Of a stretch of DNA of 64,000 nucleotides, positions 1-8,551 are shown one piece after another (position 1 is the first letter of the stretch; each line of letters opens with the position of its first letter). The translations under genes were made by a program, and so were the position numbers. Origin of the DNA: CAWDVK01 sp963805715 (GTDB lineage Bacteria; Actinomycetota; Actinomycetes; Streptosporangiales; Streptosporangiaceae); NCBI GenBank assembly GCA_963805715.1, contig CAWDVK010000020.1, positions 496,001 to 560,000 of the forward strand, given 5' to 3'. The notes under the pieces were generated by a model. It did no database searches. It was not told where the DNA came from and was given only the letters and a program-made list of their open reading frames with translations.

Positions 1-99
1 TTCCATCACCGGGCGCGGCCACAGCGATCGCCGGGCACACCCGCTCGTGTGATCATGCTGCCACGCTCGGCAGATGCTCACTACTCGCCAGCGAAATCC

Positions 100-351
100 T
101 CAGCCGAAGATAGCCAGCACCAGCTTCGTGAACCCGTAGTCCAGGCTCGTGACGATCGCGACCATGATCAGGATGAAGACAAGGGCAACAGTCGTGTAGG
201 TGACCAGCTCCCTGCGAGTCGGCCAGACCACCTTGCGCAGCTCATCGACCACTTCCCGGACGAACCGGGCGGGCGATACCTTATCCCGCTTGGCTGCGCC
301 GCCGGGCTTGGGCGCCTTCTCCGGCGCTGAGCCACGTGTCTGAGTTGCCAT
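100..351 (-). CDS. secE: SecE, preprotein translocase subunit
   Basis: The 83-residue protein has the layout of an actinobacterial SecE: a charged, Pro/Lys-rich N-terminal tail (residues 1-30), the conserved amphipathic stretch FVREVVDELRKVVWPTR (about 30-46) and a single C-terminal membrane helix (about 50-80). SecE clamps SecY in the Sec channel of the cytoplasmic membrane. It lies just downstream of tRNA-Trp on the same strand, the usual actinobacterial arrangement; nusG would be expected to follow beyond the left edge of the window. The start is the ATG at 351, with a GGTGAGG-like ribosome site just upstream. Length and motif both fit the family, so the call is firm. Confidence 0.97.
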   Translation of the reverse strand: MATQTRGSAPEKAPKPGGAAKRDKVSPARFVREVVDELRKVVWPTRRELVTYTTVALVFILIMVAIVTSLDYGFTKLVLAIFG

Positions 352-425
352 ACCCTCACCTGAGCAACGATCCGCTACCGGCTGACGCCGCCATCTCGCC
401 CGCGATTTCGCACGAGCCGCACTCG

Positions 426-499
426 CAGGGCAGGAGGGACTCGAACCCCCAACCGCCGGTTTTGGAGACCGGGACTCTAGCCAATTGAGCTACTGCCCT
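426..499 (-). tRNA. tRNA-Trp (anticodon CCA)
   Basis: On the minus strand a 74-nt cloverleaf can be drawn. The acceptor stem is AGGGCAG with CTGCCCT, the D arm begins GCTCAATTGG, and the anticodon stem CCGGT/ACCGG-like arm presents the loop with CCA. The T arm contains GGTTCGAGTCC and the discriminator base is G. CCA is not encoded. It lies about 75 bp upstream of secE, matching the common tRNA-Trp/secE/nusG arrangement. Confidence 0.96.
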
Positions 500-803
500 G
501 TGACGGCCTGTGCGGGCACGCACAGGCCAGCCTGGTGGAAGGCCACCAGATGCAGAAGTGTACGTGGCCGGACGCGCGCCGTCGAACTGCATCAGCTGCT
601 CCGACGGCACGAAGTTTCGGGCGCACCGCCCGCGGCGGCCGGCCAGCGCCCTGACCGGCCCGTCGGGACCGGTGCTCGCCATCCGCGATCCAACGGCGGC
701 CAACCTCGCAAATATTCCCTGACCTGCCTATACCGGATGCCGGGGCGGGCTGGCTAGCGCCAATCGTGCCGCCGGTGCCCGGCCGGGATGCGATCATTGG
801 AGC
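500..803. other. Divergent intergenic region, no gene seen
   Basis: About 300 bp lie between tRNA-Trp (leftward) and the aminotransferase gene (rightward), so promoters for both should be here. Short open frames exist on both strands but none looks like a protein. I see no convincing -35/-10 pair or long hairpin. Confidence 0.5.
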
Positions 804-2013
804 ATGAATTCAGCGCCGCGCAGGATCTCCGCCCGGGTCTCGGCGATCGCCGAGTCAGCCACGCTCGCCGTTGACGCGAAGGCGAAGGCGCTCAAGGCGG
901 CGAGGCCCGTCATCGGGTTCGGCGCGGGCGAGCCCGATTTCCCGACGCCTGACTACATCGTCGAGGCGGCTGCGCGCGCCTGCGCGGTGCCGAGATTCCA
1001 CAAGTACACGCCGGCCGCCGGCCTGCCCGAGCTGCGCGAGGCAGTGGCCGCGAAGACCGCCCGCGACTCGGGCCTGGACGTCTCCCCCGCCCAGGTGCTG
1101 ATCACCAACGGCGGCAAGCACGCGGTCTACGAGGCGTTCGCCACCCTGCTGGATCCCGGCGACGAGGTACTGCTGCCGACGCCGTACTGGACGACCTACC
1201 CGGAGTCCATCGGGCTGGCCGGCGGCGTGCCGGTGCCGGTGCTGACCGATGAGAGCACCGGCTACCTGACGTTCCGTCGAGCAGCTGGAGGCGCACCGGA
1301 CGGAGCGGACCAAGCTGCTGGTGTTCGTCTCGCCGTCCAACCCGACGGGTGCCGTATACCCGCCCGAGCTGGTGGCGGAGATCGGCCGCTGGGCAGCGGC
1401 CAGCGGCATCTGGGTGGTGACCGACGAGATCTACGAGCATCTCGTTTACGGCGACGCGCGATTCGCCTCGATGCCGGTGGTGGCACCGCAGATCGCCGAC
1501 CGCTGCGTGGTGCTGAACGGCGTGGCGAAGACGTACGCGATGACCGGCTGGCGGGTCGGCTGGATGATCGGGCCGCCGGACGTGATCAAGGCGGCCGCGA
1601 ACCTGCAGTCGCACGCGACCTCCAACGTCTGCAACGTTGCCCAGGCAGCGGCGCTGACGGCCGTGTCCGGCGACCTGTCGGCGGTGGAGGCCATGCGGGC
1701 TGCCTTCGACCGCCGCCGCCAGCTGATGACCCGGATGCTGAACGAGGTGCCGGGGGTGGTCTGCCCGCTGCCGGAGGGCGCGTTCTACTGCTACCCGTCG
1801 GTCAAGGGAATCCTGGGCAGGGAACTGGCCGGCCGCCGGCCGCGGACCAGCGGTGAGCTGGCCGAGCTGCTGCTGGATGAGGCCGACGTGGCCGTGGTGC
1901 CCGGCGAGGCCTTCGGCACGGACGGCTACTTCCGGCTGTCCTGCGCCCTGGGTGACGCGGACCTGGAAGAGGGCGTCAGCCGGCTGGCCAAGCTGCTGAG
2001 CGGGGCGCGCTGA
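804..2013 (+). pseudogene. aspC: Aspartate-type aminotransferase (PLP), single frameshift
   Basis: This is a class I/II PLP aminotransferase of about 400 residues, transferring amino groups between amino acids and 2-oxo acids. The first part (804 to about 1270) has the N-terminal signatures, including IGFGAGEPDFPTPDYIV and ITNGGKHAVYEAF. The second part continues in another frame (about 1270-2013) with FVSPSNPTGAVYPPEL, VVTDEIYEHLVY and the lysine loop GVAKTYAMTGWRVGW, whose lysine codon is 1528-1530. The frames join if one T is removed near 1272 (acgttccg to acgtccg), restoring LTSVEQLEAHR. Everything else is intact, so this is either one sequencing error or a very recent mutation. The position beside secE and add agrees with the conserved actinobacterial aspC. 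Start ATG at 804. Confidence 0.85.
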
Positions 2014-2102
2014 CGGACGCCGTTCCCGCCGTCGCGCCGCCGTCCGCGCGCCCGCTGGCCGGCCGCGTCGGCGCGGCCCCGGCCGGCTGCGAGACTGGGC
2101 TG

Positions 2103-3212
2103 ATGGCCCGGCCGCTTGCCGCCCTTCCCAAGGCTCACCTGCATCTTCATTTCACCGGCTCGATGCGGCACGCCACCCTGGTCGAGCTCGCCGCCGCGTA
2201 CCGGATCCACCTGCCCGAGGCCCTGGTGGCCGACTGGCCGCCGCGGCTGAGCGGGGCGGACGAGCGCGGCTGGTTCCGCTTCCAGCGGCTCTACGACATC
2301 GCCCGGTCCGTGCTGCGCAGGCCGGCCGACGTGCACCGGCTGCTCCGGGAGACGGCCGAGGATGAGCGCGCCGAGGGCTCGGGCTGGCTGGAGATCCAGG
2401 TCGACCCGTCCGGCTACGCGGCCCGGTTCGGCGGCCTGACGCCCACGGTCGAGCTGGTGCTGGAGGCGGCCGCGGCCGCGGCCGCGGCCGCGGGCGTCGG
2501 GATCGGCGTCATCATCGCGGCCAACCGCACCAAGCACCCGCTGGAAGCGCGGACGCTGGCCCGGCTGGCCGCCAGCTACGCCGGACGCGGCGTGATCGGC
2601 TTCGGCCTCTCCAACGATGAGCGGCGGGGCGCGGCGGCCGAATTCGGGCCCGCCTTCCGGATCGCCAGGCGGGCCGGCCTGCTGGCCGTTCCGCACGGCG
2701 GCGAGCTGGCGGGCCCGGCCAGCGTCTGGGCCTGCCTGGAGGAGCTGCGCGCTGACCGCATCGGCCACGGAGTCGCGGCGGCCGGGGACGGGCAATTGGC
2801 AAAACGGATAGCTGCCGCCGGCATCACGCTCGAAGTCTGCCCGACGTCGAACGTTGCCCTGGGGGTGGCCGCCACGCCGGGCGACGTTCCGATGCGGGCC
2901 CTGCTGGAGTCCGGGATCGCCGTCGCGCTCGGTGCCGACGATCCGCTGCTGTTCGGCCCCCGGCTGACCGCGCAGTACGAGCTGGCCAGGCAGGTGCACG
3001 GGCTGCCGGACGCCGAACTCGCCGAGGTGGCCCGGATGTCAGTCCGCGGGTCGCTGGCGCCGCCGCCGGTCAGGTCGCGGCTGCTGGCCGGCATCGATGA
3101 CTGGCTGCGCACTCCCCCGGCGGCCGCCGGGCCAGCCAGCGGGGCCGGGGCCGGTCAGATCGAGGTGCCGACCAGGACCGGCTCGATCACCAGGTCGACA
3201 CCGAAGACCTGA
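2103..3212 (+). CDS. add: Adenosine deaminase family protein
   Basis: The 369-residue protein is a zinc-dependent (beta/alpha)8 amidohydrolase of the adenosine/AMP deaminase family. Metal-site motifs appear in order: HLHLHFTGS (metal His 14 and 16), PHGGE (His 198 with the catalytic Glu 201), RIGHG (His 222), CPTSN (246-250) and the Asp pair GADDP (279-280). The family usually hydrolyses adenosine to inosine. A (GCGGCC)n tract encodes nine alanines around residues 122-130. It follows the aminotransferase on the same strand after about 90 bp. Its 3' end overlaps that of the convergent murB by 58 bp. The motif ALGADDPLLFG is more divergent than the classic SLNTDDP, so substrate range could differ. 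Confidence 0.88.
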   Translation: MARPLAALPKAHLHLHFTGSMRHATLVELAAAYRIHLPEALVADWPPRLSGADERGWFRFQRLYDIARSVLRRPADVHRLLRETAEDERAEGSGWLEIQVDPSGYAARFGGLTPTVELVLEAAAAAAAAAGVGIGVIIAANRTKHPLEARTLARLAASYAGRGVIGFGLSNDERRGAAAEFGPAFRIARRAGLLAVPHGGELAGPASVWACLEELRADRIGHGVAAAGDGQLAKRIAAAGITLEVCPTSNVALGVAATPGDVPMRALLESGIAVALGADDPLLFGPRLTAQYELARQVHGLPDAELAEVARMSVRGSLAPPPVRSRLLAGIDDWLRTPPAAAGPASGAGAGQIEVPTRTGSITRSTPKT

Positions 3213-4288
3213 CGGACGCCCGCGATGATCTGCCTGGCCAGGGCCAGCAGGTCGGCGGTGCTGGCCGAGCCAGGATTGGTCAGCGCCAGCGTGTGCTTGG
3301 CCGAGATCCTGGCCGCGCCGCCGGGCGGGTAGCCCTTGCCGAAGCCCGCCTGCTCGATCAGCCACGCGGCCGGCACCTTGACCTGCCCGTCAACCTGCCC
3401 GTCGCCGGCCGCGAAGTGCGGCACGCGGACGCCCTGCCCAGGCTGCCCCGGCCGGGCCGCGGCCCTGCGCTGCAGCTCGGCGAACTGGCGCTGGCTGAGG
3501 ACCGGGTTGGTGAAGAAGGAGCCGGCGCTGCGGGTATCGGGATCGGCGGGATCCAGCACCATTCCCTTGCCCCGGCGCAGCTCCAGCACCGCGGCACGGG
3601 CGTCGGCCAGCGGCACCCGGCCACCCTCGGCTACCCCCAGCCTGCGAGCCAGCTCGGGGTAGCGGACCGGCGCCGACAGCGGGTCGCGGGCCAGCCGGAA
3701 GCTGACGTCCAGGATGACGAACCGCCCGGTCGGCGCGAGGTCGCGGGCGGCGTCCCGGCCGGACCGGGTACTGCGGCGCTTGAAGGAGCTGGTCCGGTAG
3801 CCGAAGCCGCAGTCAGCGGCGGAAAGCTCGGTGACCTGGTCGCGCAGCCGGTCGTAGGCGCGGACGGTGACGATGGTCTCGGCGACATCCTCGCCGTAGG
3901 CACCCACGTTCTGGATCGGGGTGGCCCCGGCGAGTCCGGGGATGCCCGAAAGGCACTCCAGCCCGGACAGCCCCTCGGCTGCGCACCAGGCGACCAGCTC
4001 ATCCCAGTTCTCGCCGGCCGCCACCGTCAGGCTGGCCGCGTCGCCAGCGGCGGTGACGCTGATGCCGCGGGTGGCCAGCTGCACCACGGTGCCGGGAAAG
4101 CCCTCGTCGGCCACGACCAGGTTGCTGCCGCCGCCCAGGACGAGGACCGGCTCGGCCTCCAGGTCGGCCTCGCGTACGGAGCTGATGACCTGCTCATCGC
4201 TGTCGGCCTCGACCAGGCGGGCAGCCGGCCCGCCCAGGCCGAGCGTCGTGTAGCCGGCCAGCACCACCCGGTCCCGGACCATCACCAC
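3155..4288 (-). CDS. murB: UDP-N-acetylenolpyruvoylglucosamine reductase
   Basis: MurB reduces the enolpyruvyl group of UDP-GlcNAc-enolpyruvate with NADPH and FAD, the second committed step of peptidoglycan precursor synthesis in the cytoplasm. The protein shows the FAD-binding signatures LGGGSNLVVADEGFPG (about residues 50-66) and GIPGLAGATPIQNVGAYG (about 118-135). It also has the catalytic serine motif SAGSFFTNPV and the MurB C-terminal domain ending ISAKHTLALTNPG...ADLLALARQI. Length (377) is normal. The start is probably GTG at 4288, nine bases after a GGGGAG site; an in-frame ATG at 4282 is the alternative. It runs in the same direction as the dehydratase genes upstream. Confidence 0.95.
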   Translation of the reverse strand: MVMVRDRVVLAGYTTLGLGGPAARLVEADSDEQVISSVREADLEAEPVLVLGGGSNLVVADEGFPGTVVQLATRGISVTAAGDAASLTVAAGENWDELVAWCAAEGLSGLECLSGIPGLAGATPIQNVGAYGEDVAETIVTVRAYDRLRDQVTELSAADCGFGYRTSSFKRRSTRSGRDAARDLAPTGRFVILDVSFRLARDPLSAPVRYPELARRLGVAEGGRVPLADARAAVLELRRGKGMVLDPADPDTRSAGSFFTNPVLSQRQFAELQRRAAARPGQPGQGVRVPHFAAGDGQVDGQVKVPAAWLIEQAGFGKGYPPGGAARISAKHTLALTNPGSASTADLLALARQIIAGVRQVFGVDLVIEPVLVGTSI

Positions 4289-4320
4289 CGTGTCCCGCTC
4301 CCCCCTGCCGCTGGCCGGCC

Positions 4321-4749
4321 TCAGGGCAGCCGGACGACGGCGCGGGCCCTGGTCAGCACCTTGGTGCCGGCCGACCGGGCGGTCAGCGCCAGGACGACCC
4401 GGTTGCCGTCGAGCTTCTCCTCGATCGTGCCGCTGACGTCGATGGCCGCTCCCGTGCCGTCGTCGGGGACCACGACGGGCGAGGAGAAGCGCACGCCGAA
4501 CTCGACGACTGCCGATCCGGGGCCTGCCCAGTCGGTGACGTACCGGCCGGCCTGGGCCATGGTGAACATGCCGTGGGCGATGACATCCGGCAGCCCCACG
4601 GACTTCGCGATCCGCTCATTCCAGTGGATGACGTTGAAGTCGCCGGAGGCACCGCAGTACCTGACCAGGCTGAGCCTGGTCACCGGGTACCGGGCGGCGG
4701 CCAGTTCCTGGCCGGCCTCGACCTCGTCATAGCTGACCTGACCGCTCAC
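4321..4749 (-). CDS. MaoC-family (R)-hydratase, HadB-like subunit
   Basis: This is a 142-residue hot-dog-fold MaoC dehydratase. The hydratase-2 motif is visible: FNVIHWNERIAKSVGLPD followed by IAHGMFTMAQAGRYV, containing the catalytic Asp/His pair. Together with the preceding gene (4778-5227) it resembles the HadA/HadB pair of actinobacteria, in which HadB carries the active site and HadA is the partner. In mycobacteria the pair dehydrates 3-hydroxyacyl-ACP in FAS-II. In other actinomycetes the pair sits next to murB and rpmG as here, and its substrate is less certain. GTG start at 4749 follows a GGAGAG site; the gap to the partner is 28 bp, so they are surely co-transcribed. Confidence 0.88.
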   Translation of the reverse strand: MSGQVSYDEVEAGQELAAARYPVTRLSLVRYCGASGDFNVIHWNERIAKSVGLPDVIAHGMFTMAQAGRYVTDWAGPGSAVVEFGVRFSSPVVVPDDGTGAAIDVSGTIEEKLDGNRVVLALTARSAGTKVLTRARAVVRLP

Positions 4750-4777
4750 GGCGCTCTCCTGTCCTTCGCCGGCCGCG

Positions 4778-5227
4778 CTAGGCGGCGCTGCCTCGTTCGA
4801 CCAGGGTGGATATGGCCGTGCAGACGTGCTCGCCCTCGACGGTGCGGATCTCGGTCCGGGTCGTCAGCAGGGTGTTGCGCCCGGCTGCCTTGATGTCGGT
4901 GATGGTGGCCTGCGCGGTGACAACGTCTCCGGCCGTGACCGGCCGTGAGTACTCGAAACGCTGCTCCCCGTGCACCACCATGGCGTAGTTCAGGCCGAGC
5001 TCGTGGTCGGTGATGACGCTGCTGCCCGCGGCCGCGCTGATCACGATGGCGAACGTCGGCGGCGCGATGACATCGACGTGGCCGGCTGCCCGGGCCGCCG
5101 CCCGGTCCCGGTAGACCGGATTGGGATCGCCGATCGCGTCCGCGAACTCCGCGATCTTGACGCGGCTGACCTCGTACGGGGCGGAAGCCGGGAATGTCCG
5201 GCCGAGGTAATCCTGGTTGATGGGCAT
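4778..5227 (-). CDS. MaoC-type N-terminal dehydratase, HadA-like subunit
   Basis: The 149-residue protein begins MPINQDYLGRTFPASAPYEV and has a hot-dog fold of the FAS1-like/MaoC N-terminal dehydratase type. The segment KIAEFADAIGDPNPVYRD corresponds to the degenerate hydratase motif of HadA/HadC, and VVHGEQRFEYSRPVTAGDVV to the central hot-dog strand region. It lacks the full catalytic His/Asp pair of its neighbour, as expected for the substrate-stabilising partner of a heterodimer. It is first in a two-gene unit with the HadB-like gene and lies between rpmG and murB. ATG at 5227 preceded by GGAG. Confidence 0.87.
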   Translation of the reverse strand: MPINQDYLGRTFPASAPYEVSRVKIAEFADAIGDPNPVYRDRAAARAAGHVDVIAPPTFAIVISAAAGSSVITDHELGLNYAMVVHGEQRFEYSRPVTAGDVVTAQATITDIKAAGRNTLLTTRTEIRTVEGEHVCTAISTLVERGSAA

Positions 5228-5422
5228 GCGGCTCCAGCCTCAAGTCGGTCTCGGCAAGTCGGTCTCGGTGCCGGTCCTGCGGGCGTCCGCCGGACGGGTG
5301 ACGGGCAGCAGGCCGCCGTTTCGGACGAATCCGGCGGCCAGTGCCGGTAACGTTCAGGGCCCGGCATTCAGGGGGCCGGGGCAGCGGGTGCCGGGATCGC
5401 GGCCGGACTGGCCGATCCGGCG

Positions 5423-5587
5423 CTAGCGGGTCTCGCGATGCGGCCGGTGGCACCGGCAGTTCGGGCAGTACTTCTTCAGCTCGAGCCGGTCCGGGTCGTT
5501 GCGCCGGTTCTTCCTGGTGATGTAGTTACGGTGCTTGCACTCCTGGCAGGCCAGGGTGATCTTGGGCCTGACATCTGTCGCAGCCAC
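5423..5587 (-). CDS. rpmG: 50S ribosomal protein L33
   Basis: The 54-residue protein starts with GTG at 5587 and reads VAATDVRPKITLACQECK at its N-terminus, ending with CPNCRCHRPHRETR. Length and sequence are those of bacterial L33. Cysteines occur as two CxxC pairs (CQEC and CPNC), so this is the zinc-binding (C+) form. Most actinomycetes also carry a zinc-free paralogue, which is not in this window. A longer open frame extends upstream to 5908, but the conserved N-terminus fixes the GTG. tRNA-Met lies about 170 bp upstream on the same strand, the usual context. Confidence 0.97.
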   Translation of the reverse strand: MAATDVRPKITLACQECKHRNYITRKNRRNDPDRLELKKYCPNCRCHRPHRETR

Positions 5588-5758
5588 GAGGGAGTGCCTT
5601 TCTGTCGCAGGAACATGTGGTCGGGCCTGACCGGGCCGTGGCCTGGTCAGGCACCAACTCCGAGCGCGCCGGCCGACCCGGGATATTCCCGCGCGCCGGG
5701 CAGGCGCGCCAGGCTCGGCCCGCTGGCAGCATACGCTGCCCCGCAGCCGGCGAGTTCG

Positions 5759-5832
5759 TAGCGGAGGCCGGACTTGAACCGGCGACACAGCGATTATGAG
5801 CCGCTTGCTCTGCCTGACTGAGCTACTCCGCC
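5759..5832 (-). tRNA. tRNA-Met (anticodon CAT, elongator type)
   Basis: The minus strand folds as a 74-nt tRNA. The acceptor stem is GGCGGAG with CTCCGCT (first pair G-U), the D arm is GCTCAGTCAGGCAGAGC, and the anticodon stem AGCGG/TCGCT encloses CTCATAA (anticodon CAT). The T arm is GCCGGTTCAAGTCCGGC. The discriminator is A, and no CCA is encoded. It lacks the three G-C pairs at the base of the anticodon stem typical of initiators, so elongator Met is the better call; an Ile tRNA with modified CAT cannot be strictly excluded. Confidence 0.93.
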
Positions 5833-5966
5833 CTGAGCCGCCACTCGCCGCCCGCCCTGCAGGCGGGCACGGTAGCCAGGAATCCCGTCGCGAGCGCCGG
5901 GAGCACATATCTTACAGGGATCCGGCACCGGCTGCGGCGCTCCGGCACCCGTCAGCCGCAGCACGC

Positions 5967-6287
5967 CTAGCCCGGCCACTCGAAGCTGGTGACAGCGCCG
6001 CTCGCTATCTCCACGGTGCCCGCCGCCGCGTCCTGGCTCAGCCAGACGGTGTAGCGGCCCGCCGGCACGCCCGGGTAGACAGCGGCGTACTGCTGGCCGC
6101 TGCCGACCCGGCGCTCGCGGACCCGCGCATGCGTCCGGCGGGCAGCAGCCGCACTGCCCGCGGAGCTGATCTCGATCTCGCGGCCGTTCAGCCGGGCCGG
6201 CGTCCGCACGATCAGCGCGCCGACTCCCGGCCCGAGGTCGAGCACGACAGTGCCCGGCCCGGTCGGCCCGCACGCGGGCTCGGACAT
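5967..6287 (-). CDS. Small conserved-type protein, function unknown
   Basis: The 106-residue protein begins MSEPACGPTGPGTVVLDLG and is predicted mostly beta-stranded. A central segment, TPARLNGREIEISS, resembles the short beta modules seen in some actinobacterial phospholipase and phosphodiesterase C-termini. It ends with YAAVYPGVPAGRYTVWLS followed by TVEIASGAVTSFEW, like a small carboxypeptidase-regulatory or pilin-accessory Ig fold. No signal peptide is seen. It lies downstream of the DUF4331 gene on the same strand but is separated from it by a 13-bp-stem hairpin, so it may be separately transcribed. Function is not recognised. Confidence 0.6.
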   Translation of the reverse strand: MSEPACGPTGPGTVVLDLGPGVGALIVRTPARLNGREIEISSAGSAAAARRTHARVRERRVGSGQQYAAVYPGVPAGRYTVWLSQDAAAGTVEIASGAVTSFEWPG

Positions 6288-6340
6288 GGCAGCTCCCCTG
6301 CCTCCCGGACGGGTCCGGACGGGTCCGGACGGGTAAGGCT

Positions 6341-6379
6341 GTCATGGCCGCCGCCAGTGCTAGCGACGGCGGCCATGAC
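6341..6379 (-). terminator. 13-bp stem-loop after the DUF4331 gene
   Basis: GTCATGGCCGCCG (6341-6353) and its exact reverse complement (6367-6379) enclose a 13-nt loop. The hairpin starts 21 bp past the DUF4331 stop codon. There is no U-tract, which is common for actinobacterial terminators. Just to its left (6305-6335) a short tandem repeat of GGACGGGTCC lies ahead of the next gene. Confidence 0.65.
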
Positions 6380-6399
6380 CGGCGGGTGCGGACGCGCTG

Positions 6400-7785
6400 T
6401 CAGGACGGGTTGCTGAATCCGCAGTGCGGGATGCCGAGGTAGGGAAATCCGCGCAGGTACGGCGTCGCCACGCTCGCCGGAGTCAGCCCGTCGGTCACGA
6501 TCCTGGCTGCGGCATCGGGCGCATAGCCGGGATCGATCAGCGGGTAGGTGAGCCCGGCCAGCGCCCGCAGCTCGATCGTCACCACGTCATCGAAGACCCG
6601 GCGGCCATTGGGGTACCCGGCCAGGTCACCGCCGAGAACGCCGAGGCTGTTCGGATTCTGCGATGGCCGGATGGCCGTGTTCAGCCGCAGCATGTCCGCG
6701 AGCCCGGAGCCGGTGCTGTTCTGGAAGCCGGGGATCAGGCCCGGCGGGATCCCGGTCAGCAGGATGGCCTCGATGTCGCTTCTCGGCTTGCCCGAGTCCA
6801 CCAGGCTCTGCAGGTGCGGGAAGACTCCCGGATAGAGGCCAGGCAGCAGCGCGGACAATTCCGGGCTGGTGAAGTACGAGCTGAACAGCTTGTCGTCGGA
6901 CGGTGCCAGGGTGTTCCACAGGTCTTTCCTGCCGAGCGGGATCAGCACCTCGTTCACCAGCGGGTTCCCGAGCCTGGACACCTGACGGTAGGGACCGCTG
7001 TCGATGTTCCGGCCCCGGTCAGCGTCCCACACCCGGGCTCGCTGCCTGCTGGCCGTGGTCCAGACGCCGATGACGGAGCGCGGGTCGGCCTCGCCGCGGG
7101 CGCCGCGCCGCACCAGGTCCTTCAGCGGCACCTGAAGCGCGATCGAGTGGACGTTCAGGTACTTGGTGGTGTTGACGCCGAGCGCCGGCTTGTTAAAGAT
7201 GTCCCGCCCGTACTGGTCGTGCAGCTGCTCGAACGGGCGCAGGTTGGCCAGGTCGAAGATGGCGCCGAGGTCGACGTAGAAGCCCTCGGCGCGCTGGCCG
7301 GCGAAGGCCCGCAGGCCGCCCGGCAGTCCCAGCACGGCGGCTGCGGCCAGCAGCCCGTAGTCGGGCGTCGACAGGGGCCCGATGTTGCAGGGCGGGCACG
7401 GCAGGTTCGCCGCGAGCCGCTGCACGGAGTTCTGGGTCACCCTGGTGACCGAGTAGAACTGCCGGCGATTCCAGTTCGGGCTGTCCAGTGATTCGATCGG
7501 CCCGGTGTTATACAGGAACGTGTCCGGATCCCGCAGTTCGGTACGGAACTGGAACTGGAAGGTAACGTCTGCCCGGCCGTCGCCGTTGTTGTCGACGTGG
7601 ATCTCGTAAAGGACATCGTCCCCGAACTCATAGAAGTTCGGCCCGCCGGCCGGCTCCTGCAGCGGAATGTAGTTAGCGATTAACGTGACGGTACCGGGCC
7701 GCTCAGGACTGACGAATGCGTACAAGTCAGTGCTGTCGGCGACCGGATCCTGGGCAATCTCCGGTGCTTCACGATGCGATGACAT
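6400..7785 (-). CDS. DUF4331 family protein
   Basis: The 461-residue protein opens with MSSHREAPEIAQDPVADSTD, the SHREAP signature of DUF4331. It continues with ADSTDLYAFVSPERPGTV, NYIPLQEPAGGPNFYEFG and a long body including NPLVNEVLIPLGRKDLWN. The family is widespread in bacteria and structurally uncharacterised to my knowledge; members often occur near exported redox or anti-sigma-type proteins. Here it follows a small Tat-signal protein (75 bp upstream), an arrangement consistent with one operon. Start chosen as ATG 7785, six bases after a GAGG site; a TTG two codons earlier is possible. No signal peptide is evident. Confidence 0.9.
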   Translation of the reverse strand: MSSHREAPEIAQDPVADSTDLYAFVSPERPGTVTLIANYIPLQEPAGGPNFYEFGDDVLYEIHVDNNGDGRADVTFQFQFRTELRDPDTFLYNTGPIESLDSPNWNRRQFYSVTRVTQNSVQRLAANLPCPPCNIGPLSTPDYGLLAAAAVLGLPGGLRAFAGQRAEGFYVDLGAIFDLANLRPFEQLHDQYGRDIFNKPALGVNTTKYLNVHSIALQVPLKDLVRRGARGEADPRSVIGVWTTASRQRARVWDADRGRNIDSGPYRQVSRLGNPLVNEVLIPLGRKDLWNTLAPSDDKLFSSYFTSPELSALLPGLYPGVFPHLQSLVDSGKPRSDIEAILLTGIPPGLIPGFQNSTGSGLADMLRLNTAIRPSQNPNSLGVLGGDLAGYPNGRRVFDDVVTIELRALAGLTYPLIDPGYAPDAAARIVTDGLTPASVATPYLRGFPYLGIPHCGFSNPS

Positions 7786-7860
7786 GGGCAACCTCGCTGA
7801 GTATTCGGGCTGGGCGGAAGGAACGAGAGCAGGACGGCCGCAGCGGCGGCACCAGACCTG

Positions 7861-8148
7861 TCACCTGATCGCCCGGGTCAGCCGCGCAGCCAGCGCGGGG
7901 TCCGTGATGCGGGCCTGGCTGGTACCGGAGAAGATGTCCATCTCGCCCGTCCTCGCATCGCGCACATGCACCACCAGGTCAGACTGCCCGGCGCCAGGCG
8001 CAGGCGCGGCAGCGTCCGCCCCGTCACGGCTGGCGCTCGCGGCGAGAGCCTGGCTGACGGACCCGCTGACGAGTGCGGTCGCGGCCAGCCCGGCGATGCC
8101 CGCCCCGGCCGCGCCCCGCAGGACAAACCGCCGGGAAAGCTCGGGCAA
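7861..8148 (-). CDS. Tat-signal small protein, 5' end probably frameshifted
   Basis: A twin-arginine signal RRFVLRGAAGAGIAGLAAT lies near the N-terminus (residues 6-24), followed by an AxA-type cleavage region and about 60 mature residues ending DPALAARLTRAIR. The mature part has a short segment, LVVHVRDARTGEMDIFSG, and no recognised domain. As written, the frame can only start at TTG 8148. A better start is ATG 8207, which follows AAGGGA and encodes MTDDNGRTVSDG before hitting a stop. That frame joins the signal peptide frame if one base is missing near 8172. It probably forms an operon with the DUF4331 gene. Confidence 0.68.
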   Translation of the reverse strand: MPELSRRFVLRGAAGAGIAGLAATALVSGSVSQALAASASRDGADAAAPAPGAGQSDLVVHVRDARTGEMDIFSGTSQARITDPALAARLTRAIR

Positions 8149-8207
8149 AGACCCGTTGCCGGCCGTGGTTACCCGTCTGACACGGTCCTGCCGTTGTCAT
8201 CCGTCAT

Positions 8208-8551
8208 GGCATTCCCTTCTGCTTGCCGGTGTCCTGAGCGCGGTAAGGCCGGAGCAGCAGTGTCCGGCATTCCCGCGACACGCAGATCGGCGGCGGCTGC
8301 CAGCAGAGCCACGGCAGGCAACTGCACGGCAACGTCCTGACTTCCCCCGTGGCCAGGCCGCAGATCGCCGGCCTGGCGTCATTGTCAGACCTTACTGTCA
8401 CGCACAGCATTCGGTGCTCAACTACTGGCAGATTGCGGCCGCGCGAGTCGTTACCAGATCTTTATGAACGTCAAAGCCGAGAGCCTGTGTAGCTGCCGGC
8501 CTTTGTGCCGTTCTGCCGCGATAGGGGACCTGGCGGCGATCGCCCCGGCGG
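8208..8551. other. Intergenic region upstream of the Tat/DUF4331 genes
   Basis: About 340 bp between ltrA (ending at 8552) and the small exported protein, both leftward. A cysteine-rich open frame (8204-8410, minus) has no ribosome site or family resemblance and is discounted. The stretch 8455-8475 is notably AT-rich for this genome and could hold a promoter, but I cannot assign -35/-10 boxes confidently. Confidence 0.45.

Noticed and set aside
1..99. Start of nusG at the left edge (ATG reading leftward from position 6)
   Set aside because: Only two codons would be visible and no ribosome site is clear; nusG is expected there but cannot be shown.
8204..8410. Cysteine-rich 68-codon frame upstream of the Tat protein
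   Set aside because: No ribosome site, no signal peptide and no resemblance to known Cys-rich peptides; it overlaps the likely true start of the neighbouring gene.
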